This document shows, piece after piece, positions 34,256 through 43,425 of a stretch of 64,000 nucleotides of DNA. The stretch lies in assembly GCF_021403115.1 (NCBI RefSeq), contig NZ_JAJSSH010000007.1, positions 62,001 through 126,000 on the forward strand, given 5' to 3'. This stretch comes from Sphingobium sufflavum (GTDB lineage: Bacteria > Pseudomonadota > Alphaproteobacteria > Sphingomonadales > Sphingomonadaceae). The translations under genes were made by a program, and so were the position numbers. Positions within the stretch are counted from its first letter, which is position 1, and each line of letters starts with the position of its first letter. Under the pieces are notes generated by a model. It had not been told where the DNA came from and did not search any database. It saw only the letters and a list, made by a program, of their open reading frames with translations.

Positions 34256-35857
34256 ATGACCAAGGAAACAGGGAATCATGAGCCGGGCCAGATGAACCGG
34301 CGTGGCGTTTTTCGGGGTGCGGCAATGCTGGGCGGCGTGGGCGCCGCAGGGCTGTTCACCCCGTCGGGACCATTTCGCGCACTCGCCGCGGAGCCTGTCC
34401 AGACACCCGGCGCCATAAACCCCGGCGCGACCACGGCGCTGGCGGAGGAAGCAAAGAGCATAGTGCGCTGGACTGGCACGACGCCCCCGGAATGGGTGGT
34501 GCCGCGCGGAGAGACGGACCATGACGTAGTCGTCGTCGGCGCGGGCCATAGCGGCGTCTCGATCAGCTATTGGCTGCGGCGGCGCGGCATCGGTCGTGTC
34601 CTGACCATCGACCAGGCGGAACCGGGGCAGGCCGGCATCTGGCGCAACGTCGGGCGTATGCGCCAGTTGAACACGCCCAAGACGCTGCCCGGCCCGGCAC
34701 GGGACAATGCGGCGCTCGGCTTTCGCGCCTGGTATGAAACCCTTTACGGCACCGGTGCCTTCGACGCGCTGGAGCGCGTGCCCCGCCTCGCCTGGGCCGA
34801 CTATCTGGCGTGGTTCCAGCAGACGACGGAAACACAGGTCGGCTATCGCACCCGCCTGCTGGATATCGAGCCGGTCGGCAGCGTGCTGCGCCTGCATCTG
34901 GAGACGGAGGGCGTCCGCCGCGTGGTGACGACGCGCAAGATCGTGCTGGCCAGCGGCTATCTGGGCGGTGGCGGGCCGAACGTCCCCGACTTCGTGCGGA
35001 CCTTGCCGACGCGCTTCTGGTCGCACACCGGCACCCCTTTCGCGCTGGCGCCGCTGGCCGGGAAGGTGGTCGGCGTGCTGGGCGCGGGCGCATCCGCCTT
35101 CGATGCGGCGGGCGCCGCGCTGGAAGCCGGGGCGGCGCAGGTGCATCTGTTCAGCCGCAAGGACTTCATCAACTACCGCACCGGCAGCACCCCGCCGCCG
35201 TCCACGTCCGGGTCGCCCTATCCCGCCCCTCTCGGCCTGTCCTACAACCTGCCGGAGGAAGTCCGGTGGCGCAACCAGCTCCTGCGCAACCGGGCGGTCA
35301 GTTCGGTCATGTCGGATGAGGTCATCCGCGCCGTCAGTTCCGACCGCTTCTACCTTCATCTCAACAGCTCATGGTCCAACGTCGCCGTGGGCAGCAATGG
35401 CAAGGTGTCGGTCAAGACGGAGACCGCGCCCTATCAGTTCGACTTTGTGATCGCGGGCACCGGCTATCGCACCGACGTATCGACCCGCCCGGAACTGGCG
35501 CGCTTCCACCAGTCCATCTCCCTGTGGGGCGACCGCTACAAGCCCGCGCCGGGCGAAGAGAATCCGATCGGCAACTATTATCCCTATCTCGGCTCCGGCT
35601 TCCAGTTCCAGCCGAAGCAGGGGGTCAGCGCCGATTTCCTGCGCAACATCCATGTCTTCAACCCGTCCGGGCGGCTTAGCTTCGATGCGGCGGTGAGCGA
35701 CATCAGCAGCGCGGCCCTCTATCCGATCCTGGTCGAGGCGATTGCCCGCGACTTCTTCGCGGAGGGCGTCGATCTGGGGGCCAGCAAGCGCGTGCTGAAC
35801 GCCGTCCCGCCGCAGCGCCCGGACCCCAGCCTGTACCAGCGCGCCATCCGAAGCTGA
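34256..35857 (+). CDS. Putative Tat-exported FAD/NAD(P)-binding oxidoreductase
   Basis: A 533-residue flavoprotein of the FMO/BVMO-like class. A twin-arginine-like N-terminus (N-R-R-G-V-F-R, residues 14-20, then a hydrophobic stretch) suggests Tat export. The first dinucleotide-binding motif is GAGHSG (95-100). A second, GVLGAGASAFDAAG, probably binds NAD(P)H, and ATG-like motif IAGTGYRTD follows. No FxGxxxHxxxW fingerprint is obvious, so Baeyer-Villiger or N-hydroxylase activity cannot be claimed. GTG 34247, ATG 34256 and ATG 34292 are all possible starts; 34256 is a compromise. A strong terminator follows the gene. Confidence 0.75.
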   Translation: MTKETGNHEPGQMNRRGVFRGAAMLGGVGAAGLFTPSGPFRALAAEPVQTPGAINPGATTALAEEAKSIVRWTGTTPPEWVVPRGETDHDVVVVGAGHSGVSISYWLRRRGIGRVLTIDQAEPGQAGIWRNVGRMRQLNTPKTLPGPARDNAALGFRAWYETLYGTGAFDALERVPRLAWADYLAWFQQTTETQVGYRTRLLDIEPVGSVLRLHLETEGVRRVVTTRKIVLASGYLGGGGPNVPDFVRTLPTRFWSHTGTPFALAPLAGKVVGVLGAGASAFDAAGAALEAGAAQVHLFSRKDFINYRTGSTPPPSTSGSPYPAPLGLSYNLPEEVRWRNQLLRNRAVSSVMSDEVIRAVSSDRFYLHLNSSWSNVAVGSNGKVSVKTETAPYQFDFVIAGTGYRTDVSTRPELARFHQSISLWGDRYKPAPGEENPIGNYYPYLGSGFQFQPKQGVSADFLRNIHVFNPSGRLSFDAAVSDISSAALYPILVEAIARDFFAEGVDLGASKRVLNAVPPQRPDPSLYQRAIRS

Positions 35858-35882
35858 TGGCTCGCATGACGGTGTGAAAAGC

Positions 35883-35930
35883 GCCTCCTTCAGGACGTTC
35901 GACAATCGGACCGTCCTGAAGGAGGCTTTT
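35883..35930 (+). terminator. Strong intrinsic terminator after the flavoprotein gene
   Basis: GCCTCCTTCAGGACG (35883-35897) and CGTCCTGAAGGAGGC (35912-35926) form a perfect 15-bp stem with a 14-base loop. TTTT follows on the plus strand and AAAA precedes it, so it could act in both directions. It begins 26 bases after the stop codon. Confidence 0.88.
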
Positions 35931-36519
35931 CATGAGAATGGCAACATTGTAAAATCATTCGATAGAAAACATGCCACCATTGTAAGTATATCTATCGAAC
36001 TTACCCAATATTCCCATGACGAAGAATGTTTATCACAATTGATACTATGACAATCCTGTTTCATCCAATTGACAGGGATTATTCCTAGTGAATAAATAGG
36101 GATTGTAACGGGTCAATCCAAAGGCCCAGAACGACCCGCGGGTTCAACAGTCGCAACTGTCCCGTGTCCGCCATTGCAACCCAAACAAGTCCTACCGGAC
36201 ATCCGGCTGGCTTCGCGTTTCCAGGAACAAGGAATGACGATGCGCCACTTCACACCGCACTGCTGATCTGACGGTATCGCCACCGGGACCGTCAGAGTCC
36301 ATGGCGATCCCACCATCACCGGCGATGGGCTGGCACAGCCAGAGGCAGGACGCGCAGGCGTCTGGCTGCGCGATGACGCTCGCGCCGGGAATCCACCATG
36401 ATGGGACGGCATCCGCCGAAATGCTTTTCGGCTCCCGTTGCTGCGCCGGCTGACAGGCCGGTGCGCGGGCGCGGTTCGCTGACCCGACTTTCCATCACTG
36501 TGCCCAACAGGGGGGTAAT
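35931..36519. other. Long intergenic promoter region (about 590 bases)
   Basis: The first half (35931-36110) is unusually AT-rich for this genome and contains paired repeats (see 35945-35999), so it is the likely promoter of the following TonB receptor. The second half returns to high GC. A minus-strand 137-codon frame (36113-36526) has no ribosome-binding site and a low-complexity product, so it is not called. Confidence 0.5.
35945..35999. promoter_or_regulatory. Direct and inverted repeats in the AT-rich receptor promoter
   Basis: CATTGTAA occurs at 35945-35952 and 35978-35985, 33 bases apart (about three helical turns). Interleaved with it, TTCGATAGA (35958-35966) and TCTATCGAA (35991-35999) are perfect 9-bp inverse complements. 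The paired, phased arrangement suggests cooperative regulator binding upstream of the receptor gene at 36520, although it is over 500 bases from that start. Confidence 0.4.
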
Positions 36520-39405
36520 ATGACATTTGCAGATCATTCCACCGACCGGACGCCGTCCGGCCGAACCGGCTTCATTGGCCGCCGCAACCGGGCCTTTGTC
36601 GCGCTGCTGCTCGTCGGCACCATCCTTGGCGCGGCAGCGCCCGCCTCCGCCCAGACGCTTGACGAACTGAGGCAGTCGAACCGCCGTCTGGAAGAGGAAA
36701 ACGCCCGGCTGAGGGCCGCGCTGACCCGCCAGTCCCCCGATCAGGCCCAGATCCCCGGTCAGACGACGCCGTCCGCCGCGCCCTCCCCGGCAGCGCAGCC
36801 GGCGCACCAGACTGCCAGGGTCGAGAGGGCGGAGGAACCGGAGCGCGCCGGCGTGGGCGACGCGCAACTGGCCGACGCGATCATCGTGACGGCGCAGCGG
36901 ATCAAGGAACTGCCCAAGTCGGTTTCGGCGGTCACGGGCGAGGAGCTGGAGAAATTCCAGGTCAATAATTTCCGCGACATCGCCAACCGCATCGGCAATG
37001 TCCGCACAAGCTGGAACAACCCCAACACCGCATCCATCTTCATCCGGGGCGTTGGCTGGGCGGCGGGTGCGGGCGTACTCGACCCCAGCGTGGGCGTCGC
37101 GGTGGACGATGTCAGCCACGGGATCAGCTCCATCTCCGCGCTCAGCAACTATCTCGACGTCGAAAGTGTGGAGGTGGAACGCGGCCCGGTCGGCGCGGAT
37201 GGCCTGCGCGCGGCCAATCTCGGTCGCATCTCCATCCATACCAAACGGCCCAGCTTCACACCGTCGGCCAGCGCCGCCATCACCTATGGCGAACTGAACA
37301 CGGTCATCGCGACCGCCGCCCTGACCGGCCCGATCATCGACGACAAGCTGGCCGTGCGGATCAGCGTCAATCGAGAAACCGCCGATGGTCCCTACGCCAA
37401 CAAGAATGACACCCACTACACCTGGCGCAACACCGATCGCACCAATGTGCGGGCGCAACTGCTGTACACGCCATCCTCCCGGTTCGAGGCGCTGCTGTCC
37501 TTCGACTATACGCCGACCGGTCGCGAGATTTGCGAAAACTGCTTCGCCTTCCCTACCAAGACCCCGGCCAATTATGACTGGACCGGCACGAACGGGCTGC
37601 CCGGCGCGGTCGATTATTCCAACGATAATTTCGGCAAGATCCAGCGGCGCTGGTTCGCGCAGAAGAGCGATTATACGGTCAACGACTATTATGACCGGCA
37701 GATCAACACGGTCAGCGAATATCCCAACACCTATGCGACCAAGGGGGCGACCGCCAACCTGACCTTTAACGTCACCGACTCTGTAAAGCTGCGGTCGATC
37801 ACCGGCTGGCGCGACTATAGCTTCTCGCAGGGCGCGGGATCGCACACGCCGTTCGAATGGCTGCGCGCACCGCGCGGGACGCAGACCAGTTTCGAACAGT
37901 GGAGCCAGGAATTCCGCGTCGACGCCAAGCTCGACCCGACGCTGCGCTTCCGGGGCGGCCTCTATTATTACCGGGGCAAATTCCCGAATTACAGCCAGAC
38001 GGAGCGCTATGGTTCGGATGGCGGCGCCTGGTATGCGACGGCGGCGCAATATGGGCTGCTCGACCCGAGCATCGCGGGCCTGCCCAATGCCACCGATCCG
38101 GCGGGACGCGGCCTGTTGCTCAACGCGCTCGACGGCCTCATCACCCAGCGCAAGGAACGGTACGAGAATGAATCGCTGGCCGCCTATGCCAGCCTGATCT
38201 GGGATGCGACGGAACGGCTGACGCTCAGCGCAGGCGCGCGCCTGACGCATGAACAGCGGCAGGCCTGGTCGCAGAGCGGCATCCTGTCCGACGGGTTCGG
38301 GGCCGAACTCAACCCCGCCTCGGTCAACAATGTCGCGCTCAACGGCTTCAACAGCAGTGCGGCGGGTGTATTGGGCGTCAACACCGCGGCGCAACTGGCC
38401 GTGGCCGATCTGGTGGCGCAGAAATATTTCAATGTCGCAAACTACGCCGGGCTGACCACAGCGCAGCGGGCGCAGGTGGGCGCGGCCAAGGCGATCCGGC
38501 TCGGCCGCCTCGGCGCGCTCTATCGGGAGACCGCCGCCGCCAAATATAAGGCGACCCTGCCGACCATCGACCTGGGCGTCACCTACAAGATCACGGACGA
38601 GCATACGCTGCACGCGACCTACAAGCATGGCGAGAAGCCGGGCATTTCCCAGATCGTCGGCGCCACGATCAACGGCGGCAAGTCCGTGCCCGCCGACACG
38701 GAAAAGACCGACGCCTATGAAGTGGGCATACGGTCGCTGCTGTTCGATCGCGCCTTGTCGATCGGTGCGACCGCCTTCCTTCAGGACATCACCAACTATA
38801 TCCAGCCCGCCTTCGTCTATGACGAGGCGCAGACCGCGCTGGCGCGGGCGACCGATCCCAACGCGACCGCCGTCTATCTGTCGGCGCTGGGCAATGTTCC
38901 GAAGGTCCGTACCAAGGGTATCGAGCTGGACGTCGCGCTGTTCGCCATCCCCTACACCACGGTCCGCTTTGCCGGCGCCTATACCGACGCCCGCTATCGC
39001 AGCTTCCCCCGTGCGGCCAATCCCGGCGAACTGGGCGGTGCGAACCCCAATGGCGCCTATTATGACGCCACGGGCAAGACGCTGGCGGGTGCGCCGAAAT
39101 GGAGCGGCAACCTGTTCGTCGACTTCTCCTACCCCGTCGGCGGCACCAAGACGGTCCATGCCAATCTGAACTATAATTACCAGAGCGGCTATTATGCGGA
39201 CACGACCCTATCGCGCTATACCAAGACGGACCCCTGGGGCATCACCGACCTCTCCGTCGGCTTCGGCTGGAACAAGCGCTTCGATTTCAGTGTAGTCGCG
39301 AAGAATCTGTTCAACGTGGACACTGGCCTGAACCCCAGCTGGAACCAGTATAAGCCGGGCGTGCCCCGCTGGCTGGGTGTCATCATCCGGGCCGAGATCG
39401 ACTGA
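36520..39405 (+). CDS. TonB-dependent receptor with N-terminal coiled coil
   Basis: A 961-residue receptor. The signal peptide ends ASA-Q (about residue 45). A short heptad-patterned coiled coil follows (TLDELRQSNRRLEEENARLRA, about 47-70), then a Pro/Gln/Ala-rich linker, then a TonB-box-like DAIIVTAQR and the plug. The plug motif VEVERGPVGADGLRAANLGRISIHTKRP departs from the usual GPQG...GGAVNI consensus. The barrel ends GVIIRAEID, without the typical terminal aromatic residue. The coiled coil between signal and TonB box is unusual for the family and could mediate oligomerisation or partner contacts. The substrate is unknown. A strong hairpin follows the gene. Confidence 0.9.
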   Translation: MTFADHSTDRTPSGRTGFIGRRNRAFVALLLVGTILGAAAPASAQTLDELRQSNRRLEEENARLRAALTRQSPDQAQIPGQTTPSAAPSPAAQPAHQTARVERAEEPERAGVGDAQLADAIIVTAQRIKELPKSVSAVTGEELEKFQVNNFRDIANRIGNVRTSWNNPNTASIFIRGVGWAAGAGVLDPSVGVAVDDVSHGISSISALSNYLDVESVEVERGPVGADGLRAANLGRISIHTKRPSFTPSASAAITYGELNTVIATAALTGPIIDDKLAVRISVNRETADGPYANKNDTHYTWRNTDRTNVRAQLLYTPSSRFEALLSFDYTPTGREICENCFAFPTKTPANYDWTGTNGLPGAVDYSNDNFGKIQRRWFAQKSDYTVNDYYDRQINTVSEYPNTYATKGATANLTFNVTDSVKLRSITGWRDYSFSQGAGSHTPFEWLRAPRGTQTSFEQWSQEFRVDAKLDPTLRFRGGLYYYRGKFPNYSQTERYGSDGGAWYATAAQYGLLDPSIAGLPNATDPAGRGLLLNALDGLITQRKERYENESLAAYASLIWDATERLTLSAGARLTHEQRQAWSQSGILSDGFGAELNPASVNNVALNGFNSSAAGVLGVNTAAQLAVADLVAQKYFNVANYAGLTTAQRAQVGAAKAIRLGRLGALYRETAAAKYKATLPTIDLGVTYKITDEHTLHATYKHGEKPGISQIVGATINGGKSVPADTEKTDAYEVGIRSLLFDRALSIGATAFLQDITNYIQPAFVYDEAQTALARATDPNATAVYLSALGNVPKVRTKGIELDVALFAIPYTTVRFAGAYTDARYRSFPRAANPGELGGANPNGAYYDATGKTLAGAPKWSGNLFVDFSYPVGGTKTVHANLNYNYQSGYYADTTLSRYTKTDPWGITDLSVGFGWNKRFDFSVVAKNLFNVDTGLNPSWNQYKPGVPRWLGVIIRAEID

Positions 39406-39430
39406 CGATACCCCTGCCCTCTTCCCGCTA

Positions 39431-39476
39431 TCGCTCCCTGCCCGCCACGCACAATGACTGTGCGGGCAGGGAGCGA
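39431..39476 (+). terminator. 15-bp perfect hairpin after the TonB receptor
   Basis: TCGCTCCCTGCCCGC (39431-39445) pairs perfectly with GCGGGCAGGGAGCGA (39462-39476) around a 16-base loop, 26 bases after the receptor stop. There is no T-tract, so it may terminate weakly or protect the 3' end. Confidence 0.65.
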
Positions 39477-39696
39477 CCGTAGCGGGGAGAGGCTTCCCGT
39501 TCCCCTGCTCAACAGATCAATGGCTCCGGCGACATGGCGCGCGTCGCCACCCCGGCTCTGCGACGCCGCCCCCCGCTCGACGGGACGGTGCAGGCCCCTG
39601 ACTATAAGATTTGACCGTGGCTCAGGGCCATGCCCCCTGCGAAGGTCGCACCACTTCAATTCCGTCCGAAAACCGACAGACCGAAGTGGATATGCC

Positions 39697-40806
39697 ATGA
39701 AATTCTCCCTCTTCTTCGAAATGCAGATTTCCGATCCGACCCGCGCAAGTGAAAGCCGGCTCTTCCAGAACACGGTGGAGCAGGCCGTTCTTGCCGACAT
39801 GTTGGGCTATCATCGCGTATGGGCCGTGGAGCATCATGGCCTTTACGAATATGCCCATTCCGCCGCGCCGGAAATCTTCCTGTCGTTCGTCGCCGCCCGC
39901 ACGAAGAATATCCGCATCGGCCATGGCGTCTCGCTGACGGCCAAGGGTTATAACCACCCCATCCGTGTGGCGGAGCGCGTGGCCACGCTGGACATTCTGT
40001 CCGGCGGACGGGTCGACTGGGGATCGGGCAAAAGCTCCAGCAATCTCGAAGCCCCGCTGTTCGGCATCAACCCCGCCGACCTCGAAGGGCAATGGCGCGA
40101 AGCGATCGAGATGATCCCGCAGATGTGGCAGAAGGATGTCTTCTCCTGGGAGAGCGCCAACTATTCGATCCCCCCGACCCATATCGTGCCGAAGCCTGTG
40201 CAGGCACCGCACCCCCCCCTGTTCGCCCCCGCCGCGGTCAGCACCGAAACCATCCGAAAGCTGGGCACGATGGGGCTGGGCGTCCTCAATTTCAGCACAT
40301 CGACATTCGACGACCTCAAGAACCGTGTTGCGATGTACCGCGATGCCGTCACCGCATCGACGGTCAGCGGGCGGGCGATCAACAACAGCTTCTCCGTCAC
40401 GGCGAACACCTGCGTCCTCGACGATGACGACATGGCCTGCGCCCACGGCTTCCGCGGCGCACGCTATTTCCGCGACAGTTTCGCCCAATATTACCACCAG
40501 TCCGACCGTCCGCAGATCGGCCGCCTGCCAGTGGACCGTTCGGAATGGTCGCCCCGGATGCTGGAGATGACCAAATCCATGCGGTTCAACGAACAGTCGC
40601 AATTGCTGTCGATCGTCGGCGATCCGCAGGTCGCGCGTGAGAAGGTCGCGATCTTCGAGGCCGCCGGGATCGACGAGTTGATCCTCGTCATGCAACTCGG
40701 CACGGTTCCGCACGAGATCACCATGCAATCCATCCGCACCTTTGCCGAGAAGGTCATGCCCTATTTCGCCAAGGATACGGACCTCGTCACGACGCAGTTC
40801 GCATAG
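39697..40806 (+). CDS. Luciferase-like flavin-dependent monooxygenase (LLM class)
   Basis: A 369-residue bacterial-luciferase-superfamily enzyme. Family blocks include VWAVEHHGLYEYAHSAAPEIFLSFVAARTKNIRIGHGVSLTAKGYNHPIRVAERVATLDILSGGR and PHPPLFAPAAVSTETI. These enzymes use FMNH2 from a partner reductase to oxidise diverse substrates. No reductase gene is adjacent. ATG 39697 is preferred over a longer frame from 39454, whose product overlaps the hairpin region and is not LLM-like. It lies downstream of the TonB receptor but beyond a hairpin, so it is probably a separate transcript. Confidence 0.88.
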   Translation: MKFSLFFEMQISDPTRASESRLFQNTVEQAVLADMLGYHRVWAVEHHGLYEYAHSAAPEIFLSFVAARTKNIRIGHGVSLTAKGYNHPIRVAERVATLDILSGGRVDWGSGKSSSNLEAPLFGINPADLEGQWREAIEMIPQMWQKDVFSWESANYSIPPTHIVPKPVQAPHPPLFAPAAVSTETIRKLGTMGLGVLNFSTSTFDDLKNRVAMYRDAVTASTVSGRAINNSFSVTANTCVLDDDDMACAHGFRGARYFRDSFAQYYHQSDRPQIGRLPVDRSEWSPRMLEMTKSMRFNEQSQLLSIVGDPQVAREKVAIFEAAGIDELILVMQLGTVPHEITMQSIRTFAEKVMPYFAKDTDLVTTQFA

Positions 40807-40831
40807 CCTCCCCCAGCGGCGCATGACAGGA

Positions 40832-40862
40832 AACGGGGCCGGTCGTCATGATCGGTCCCGTT
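40832..40862 (+). terminator. Terminator after the LLM monooxygenase gene
   Basis: AACGGGGCCG (40832-40841) pairs with CGGTCCCGTT (40853-40862), a 10-bp stem with one G-U wobble in RNA, followed by CGATTTTG. It starts 26 bases after the stop. Confidence 0.65.
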
Positions 40863-41148
40863 CGATTTTGCCTGCATGGCCCGCGTTACGGGTTCGGATA
40901 ACGGGGACCAGTCGGTGACTGTCGGCGGACCGGGACACCCCACTTGGCGCCACCCAGTTCGACCAGCGGACAGGCTGAGCTTACCGCCCCATATCGCCGG
41001 ATCGCTGCTGCACCAGCCCCTTGCTGCGCGCGATGCGCCAACCGGGATCGAAACAGCGCATAACGCCACAGAAGGGGCAGCCGTGTGGCCGCCCCTCCCG
41101 TTCCATGTCCTGCCAACCCACCCATCGCCCCCTTGCGAGGGCGGTGGT
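40863..41148. other. Gap between convergent genes, with a leftward hairpin
   Basis: This region separates the LLM gene from the end of the biosynthetic operon. AGGGGC-A-GCC (41073-41082) pairs with GGC-C-GCCCCT (41087-41096) around GTGT, and probably ends the leftward nine-gene transcript. A minus-strand 79-codon frame (40886-41125) is not supported by a ribosome-binding site or a recognisable product. Confidence 0.5.
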
Positions 41149-42366
41149 TCAGGCCGCGCGCAACTGTATCTGGCGACTGGTGCGCTCCCGCCGATGGAGG
41201 CTAGCGATCATCTGCCGCTGCATATCGCCCGTGCCTTCCAGAATGTCGAACGCCTTGGCGTCCCGCCACGCCTTCTCCAGCCGGGAGGATGGCTCGAAGG
41301 CCGCCATGCCCAGCACGTCCATGGCCTTTTCCACCAGTTGCTGCGCCAGCCGCGACGCATAGGCCTTTGCCATGGACGCATCGCGCGACATGGCCTCGCC
41401 CTGCTCATATTTCCACGCCGCCTGCCAGGCCAGCAGCCGGGCGGTCATGATTTCCCGGTCCATGTCGGCCAGATAGCGTTCGACACGCGCCTGACCCCAG
41501 TCGGGGCGACCGTCCGGGCCACCTCCCGCGATATATTGGGCGATGAGGTCGCGCGTCCTGCGGCAGAAGCCGACGATGATGCAGGACAGCATCGGCCGCA
41601 TGAAATCCCATGCCCCCTGCGCCGCGGCGAAGGCGTCGAGATGGCGGCCGACATGCGCGCCCCACAGCAGATTCTCCTCCGGCACCCTGCAATCCTCAAA
41701 GGACAGCGCCGTCAGCATGCTGCCGCGCAGGCCCAGCATATCCTCGACCCTGTCCACGCTGAAACCGGCCGTGCCCCGTTCCACCAGAAAGGCGCGAATA
41801 CCGAAGCGGCCCCGGTCCCGCGCGATATTGGCAAAGACGATCACATAATCCGCACGGGCGCCATTGGTGATGAAGCATTTCTGGCCGTTGAGCACATAGC
41901 CGCCCGTCGTCTTGCGGGCGCTGGTGTGGATCGCGGTCGCATCGGAACCGACCGACGGTTCCGTGATCGCAAAGGCGCCCCAGCGCGGAATATCGGAATC
42001 GAACCGTCCGAAATGCAGGGATTGCTGTTCGGGATTACCCAGCGCGGCCAGCGGCGGCATGGACAGGCCCGGCCCCGGCATGGAAATGGCATAGCCCGGA
42101 TCGGCATAGCCCAGCTCCTCCACCATCGCCGCGCGACCGAGCGCGGAATGGACCGTCGGGCGGCTGGAATAGGCGTCCGGCACCCAGTTCAGGTTCAGCG
42201 GCCTGACATCGAACTGCGTCCAGAAGGAATCCGGGATTTCGCCGGTCCGGTCGGTCGCCAGCGTCGCCCCGTCGATGGCCTGGGTCAGTGTCTTGAAATC
42301 GATACCACATTCGACGGCGCGTTGATGCGCCAGTTCGAAGACGCGCTTCTCGTCCAGCTTCGTCAT
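41149..42366 (-). CDS. Acyl-CoA dehydrogenase-fold flavoenzyme
   Basis: A 405-residue member of the acyl-CoA dehydrogenase superfamily with intact signatures. AFAITEPSVGSDATAI covers the FAD/substrate region, YVLNGQKCFITNGARAD follows, and the C-terminal AFDILEGTGDMQRQMIA resembles the second family signature. It is the last gene of a leftward biosynthetic operon that includes an AMP-forming ligase and a carrier protein, so its substrate may be a carrier-bound acyl or aminoacyl thioester and not a CoA ester, as in pyrrolyl- or aminomalonyl-carrier pathways. That is inference from context. It is separated from the second dehydrogenase-like gene by 33 bases. Confidence 0.88.
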   Translation of the reverse strand: MTKLDEKRVFELAHQRAVECGIDFKTLTQAIDGATLATDRTGEIPDSFWTQFDVRPLNLNWVPDAYSSRPTVHSALGRAAMVEELGYADPGYAISMPGPGLSMPPLAALGNPEQQSLHFGRFDSDIPRWGAFAITEPSVGSDATAIHTSARKTTGGYVLNGQKCFITNGARADYVIVFANIARDRGRFGIRAFLVERGTAGFSVDRVEDMLGLRGSMLTALSFEDCRVPEENLLWGAHVGRHLDAFAAAQGAWDFMRPMLSCIIVGFCRRTRDLIAQYIAGGGPDGRPDWGQARVERYLADMDREIMTARLLAWQAAWKYEQGEAMSRDASMAKAYASRLAQQLVEKAMDVLGMAAFEPSSRLEKAWRDAKAFDILEGTGDMQRQMIASLHRRERTSRQIQLRAA

Positions 42367-42399
42367 GATGCATTCCAGTCCAGATAAAGGGGGGAGGGA

Positions 42400-43398
42400 T
42401 CAGCCGTCGATGGCCGCGATCGCGTCGATCATGGCGACGAGGGCGTTGCTGACGCGGTAGTTTTTCGCGGCGAGGCTTTCCGCGATGTAGCCATGGGCGG
42501 CGAAGACCTGCAACGCATCGCGGAACACGATGCGGGACGCCGCCGCCACCTGACCGGACAGCAGGCGCGCGTCCTCCCGGTCCCGTCCGCTCTCGACGCT
42601 GGCGATGCGGTGGAGCAGCAATTCCGCCCCCTGACAGGCGATCAGCGTATCCGCCAGCCGGATCGCCACCGCCTGATGATGCGATATGGGGCGACCGAAG
42701 CTCTTGCGCTGATCCGCATAGTCATAGGCCGCCTCCGTGCAGCACCGCATCGCGCCGACTAGAATGGCGCTGAACAACTGCACTGTCTCCCCGCAGGCGC
42801 TGGCCAGCGCATCGCGGTCGACACAGTCGCCGGAAAGAGTGTGCAGGGGATCGCCCCGCCCCATGGTCAGGTGCAGCGGCCCATCCCCCAGCACTGGCGA
42901 TATAGTGCCGGCCAACCGGCTCGCAGGCAGGCAATCGACCCGCACGCCCTCCTCCTGCACGTCGACCAGCACGACCTCTTCGGCAGGCGTGGCGGACAAT
43001 GTCCAGAGCCGCGCCTGTCCGCCTTGCTCGCGCTGAATCGCCAGCCCCGGTCCGCCAAGGCCAGCCGACCAGCGTTGCAGGCAGCGGTCGAAATCGGCGC
43101 TCCGCCCCGCCGCCGCCAGAAACCATAGCGCCGGCAACGGCAGCAGCAGTTCGAGCGCCTTGACGGCATCGCCCGCGCCCAGTTCCTCCGCGATCAGCAC
43201 CGCCGGGAATTCCGACCGGGCAAACCCCAGTTCGGTAATGTCCCCCGCCAGCGCATCGAGGCCCAGGTCGCCGGGGCGTCCCCCCTCCCCGTCCCGCCCG
43301 AAATTCCGGGCGAAACGCTCCGCACTGTCGCGGATGCTCTGTTGCAGGGGGGTCATGGCAAAGGAAATGCTGTCGATCAGCGCATCTTCGAGGTTCAT
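42400..43398 (-). CDS. Acyl-CoA dehydrogenase-like protein, short and divergent
   Basis: A 332-residue protein with acyl-CoA dehydrogenase topology: an N-terminal helical part (SISFAMTPLQQSIRDSAERFARNF), a central beta region, and a C-terminal helical domain (GAMRCCTEAAYDYADQRKSFGRPISHHQAVAIRLAD, a recognisable family block). It is shorter than the ~380-residue norm and the central FAD-binding motifs are poorly conserved, so it may be a partner subunit of the neighbouring enzyme, as in heteromeric bacterial dehydrogenases of this fold. The start at 43398 follows GAGGAGCGACAGG; a start five codons earlier is less likely. Confidence 0.8.
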   Translation of the reverse strand: MNLEDALIDSISFAMTPLQQSIRDSAERFARNFGRDGEGGRPGDLGLDALAGDITELGFARSEFPAVLIAEELGAGDAVKALELLLPLPALWFLAAAGRSADFDRCLQRWSAGLGGPGLAIQREQGGQARLWTLSATPAEEVVLVDVQEEGVRVDCLPASRLAGTISPVLGDGPLHLTMGRGDPLHTLSGDCVDRDALASACGETVQLFSAILVGAMRCCTEAAYDYADQRKSFGRPISHHQAVAIRLADTLIACQGAELLLHRIASVESGRDREDARLLSGQVAAASRIVFRDALQVFAAHGYIAESLAAKNYRVSNALVAMIDAIAAIDG

Positions 43399-43425
43399 CC
43401 TGTCGCTCCTCATGGGTTTGGCTCG

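Noticed and set aside
36113..36526. Minus-strand frame upstream of the third TonB receptor
   Set aside because: Low-complexity Ser/Arg/Pro product, no ribosome-binding site, and it overlaps the receptor start.
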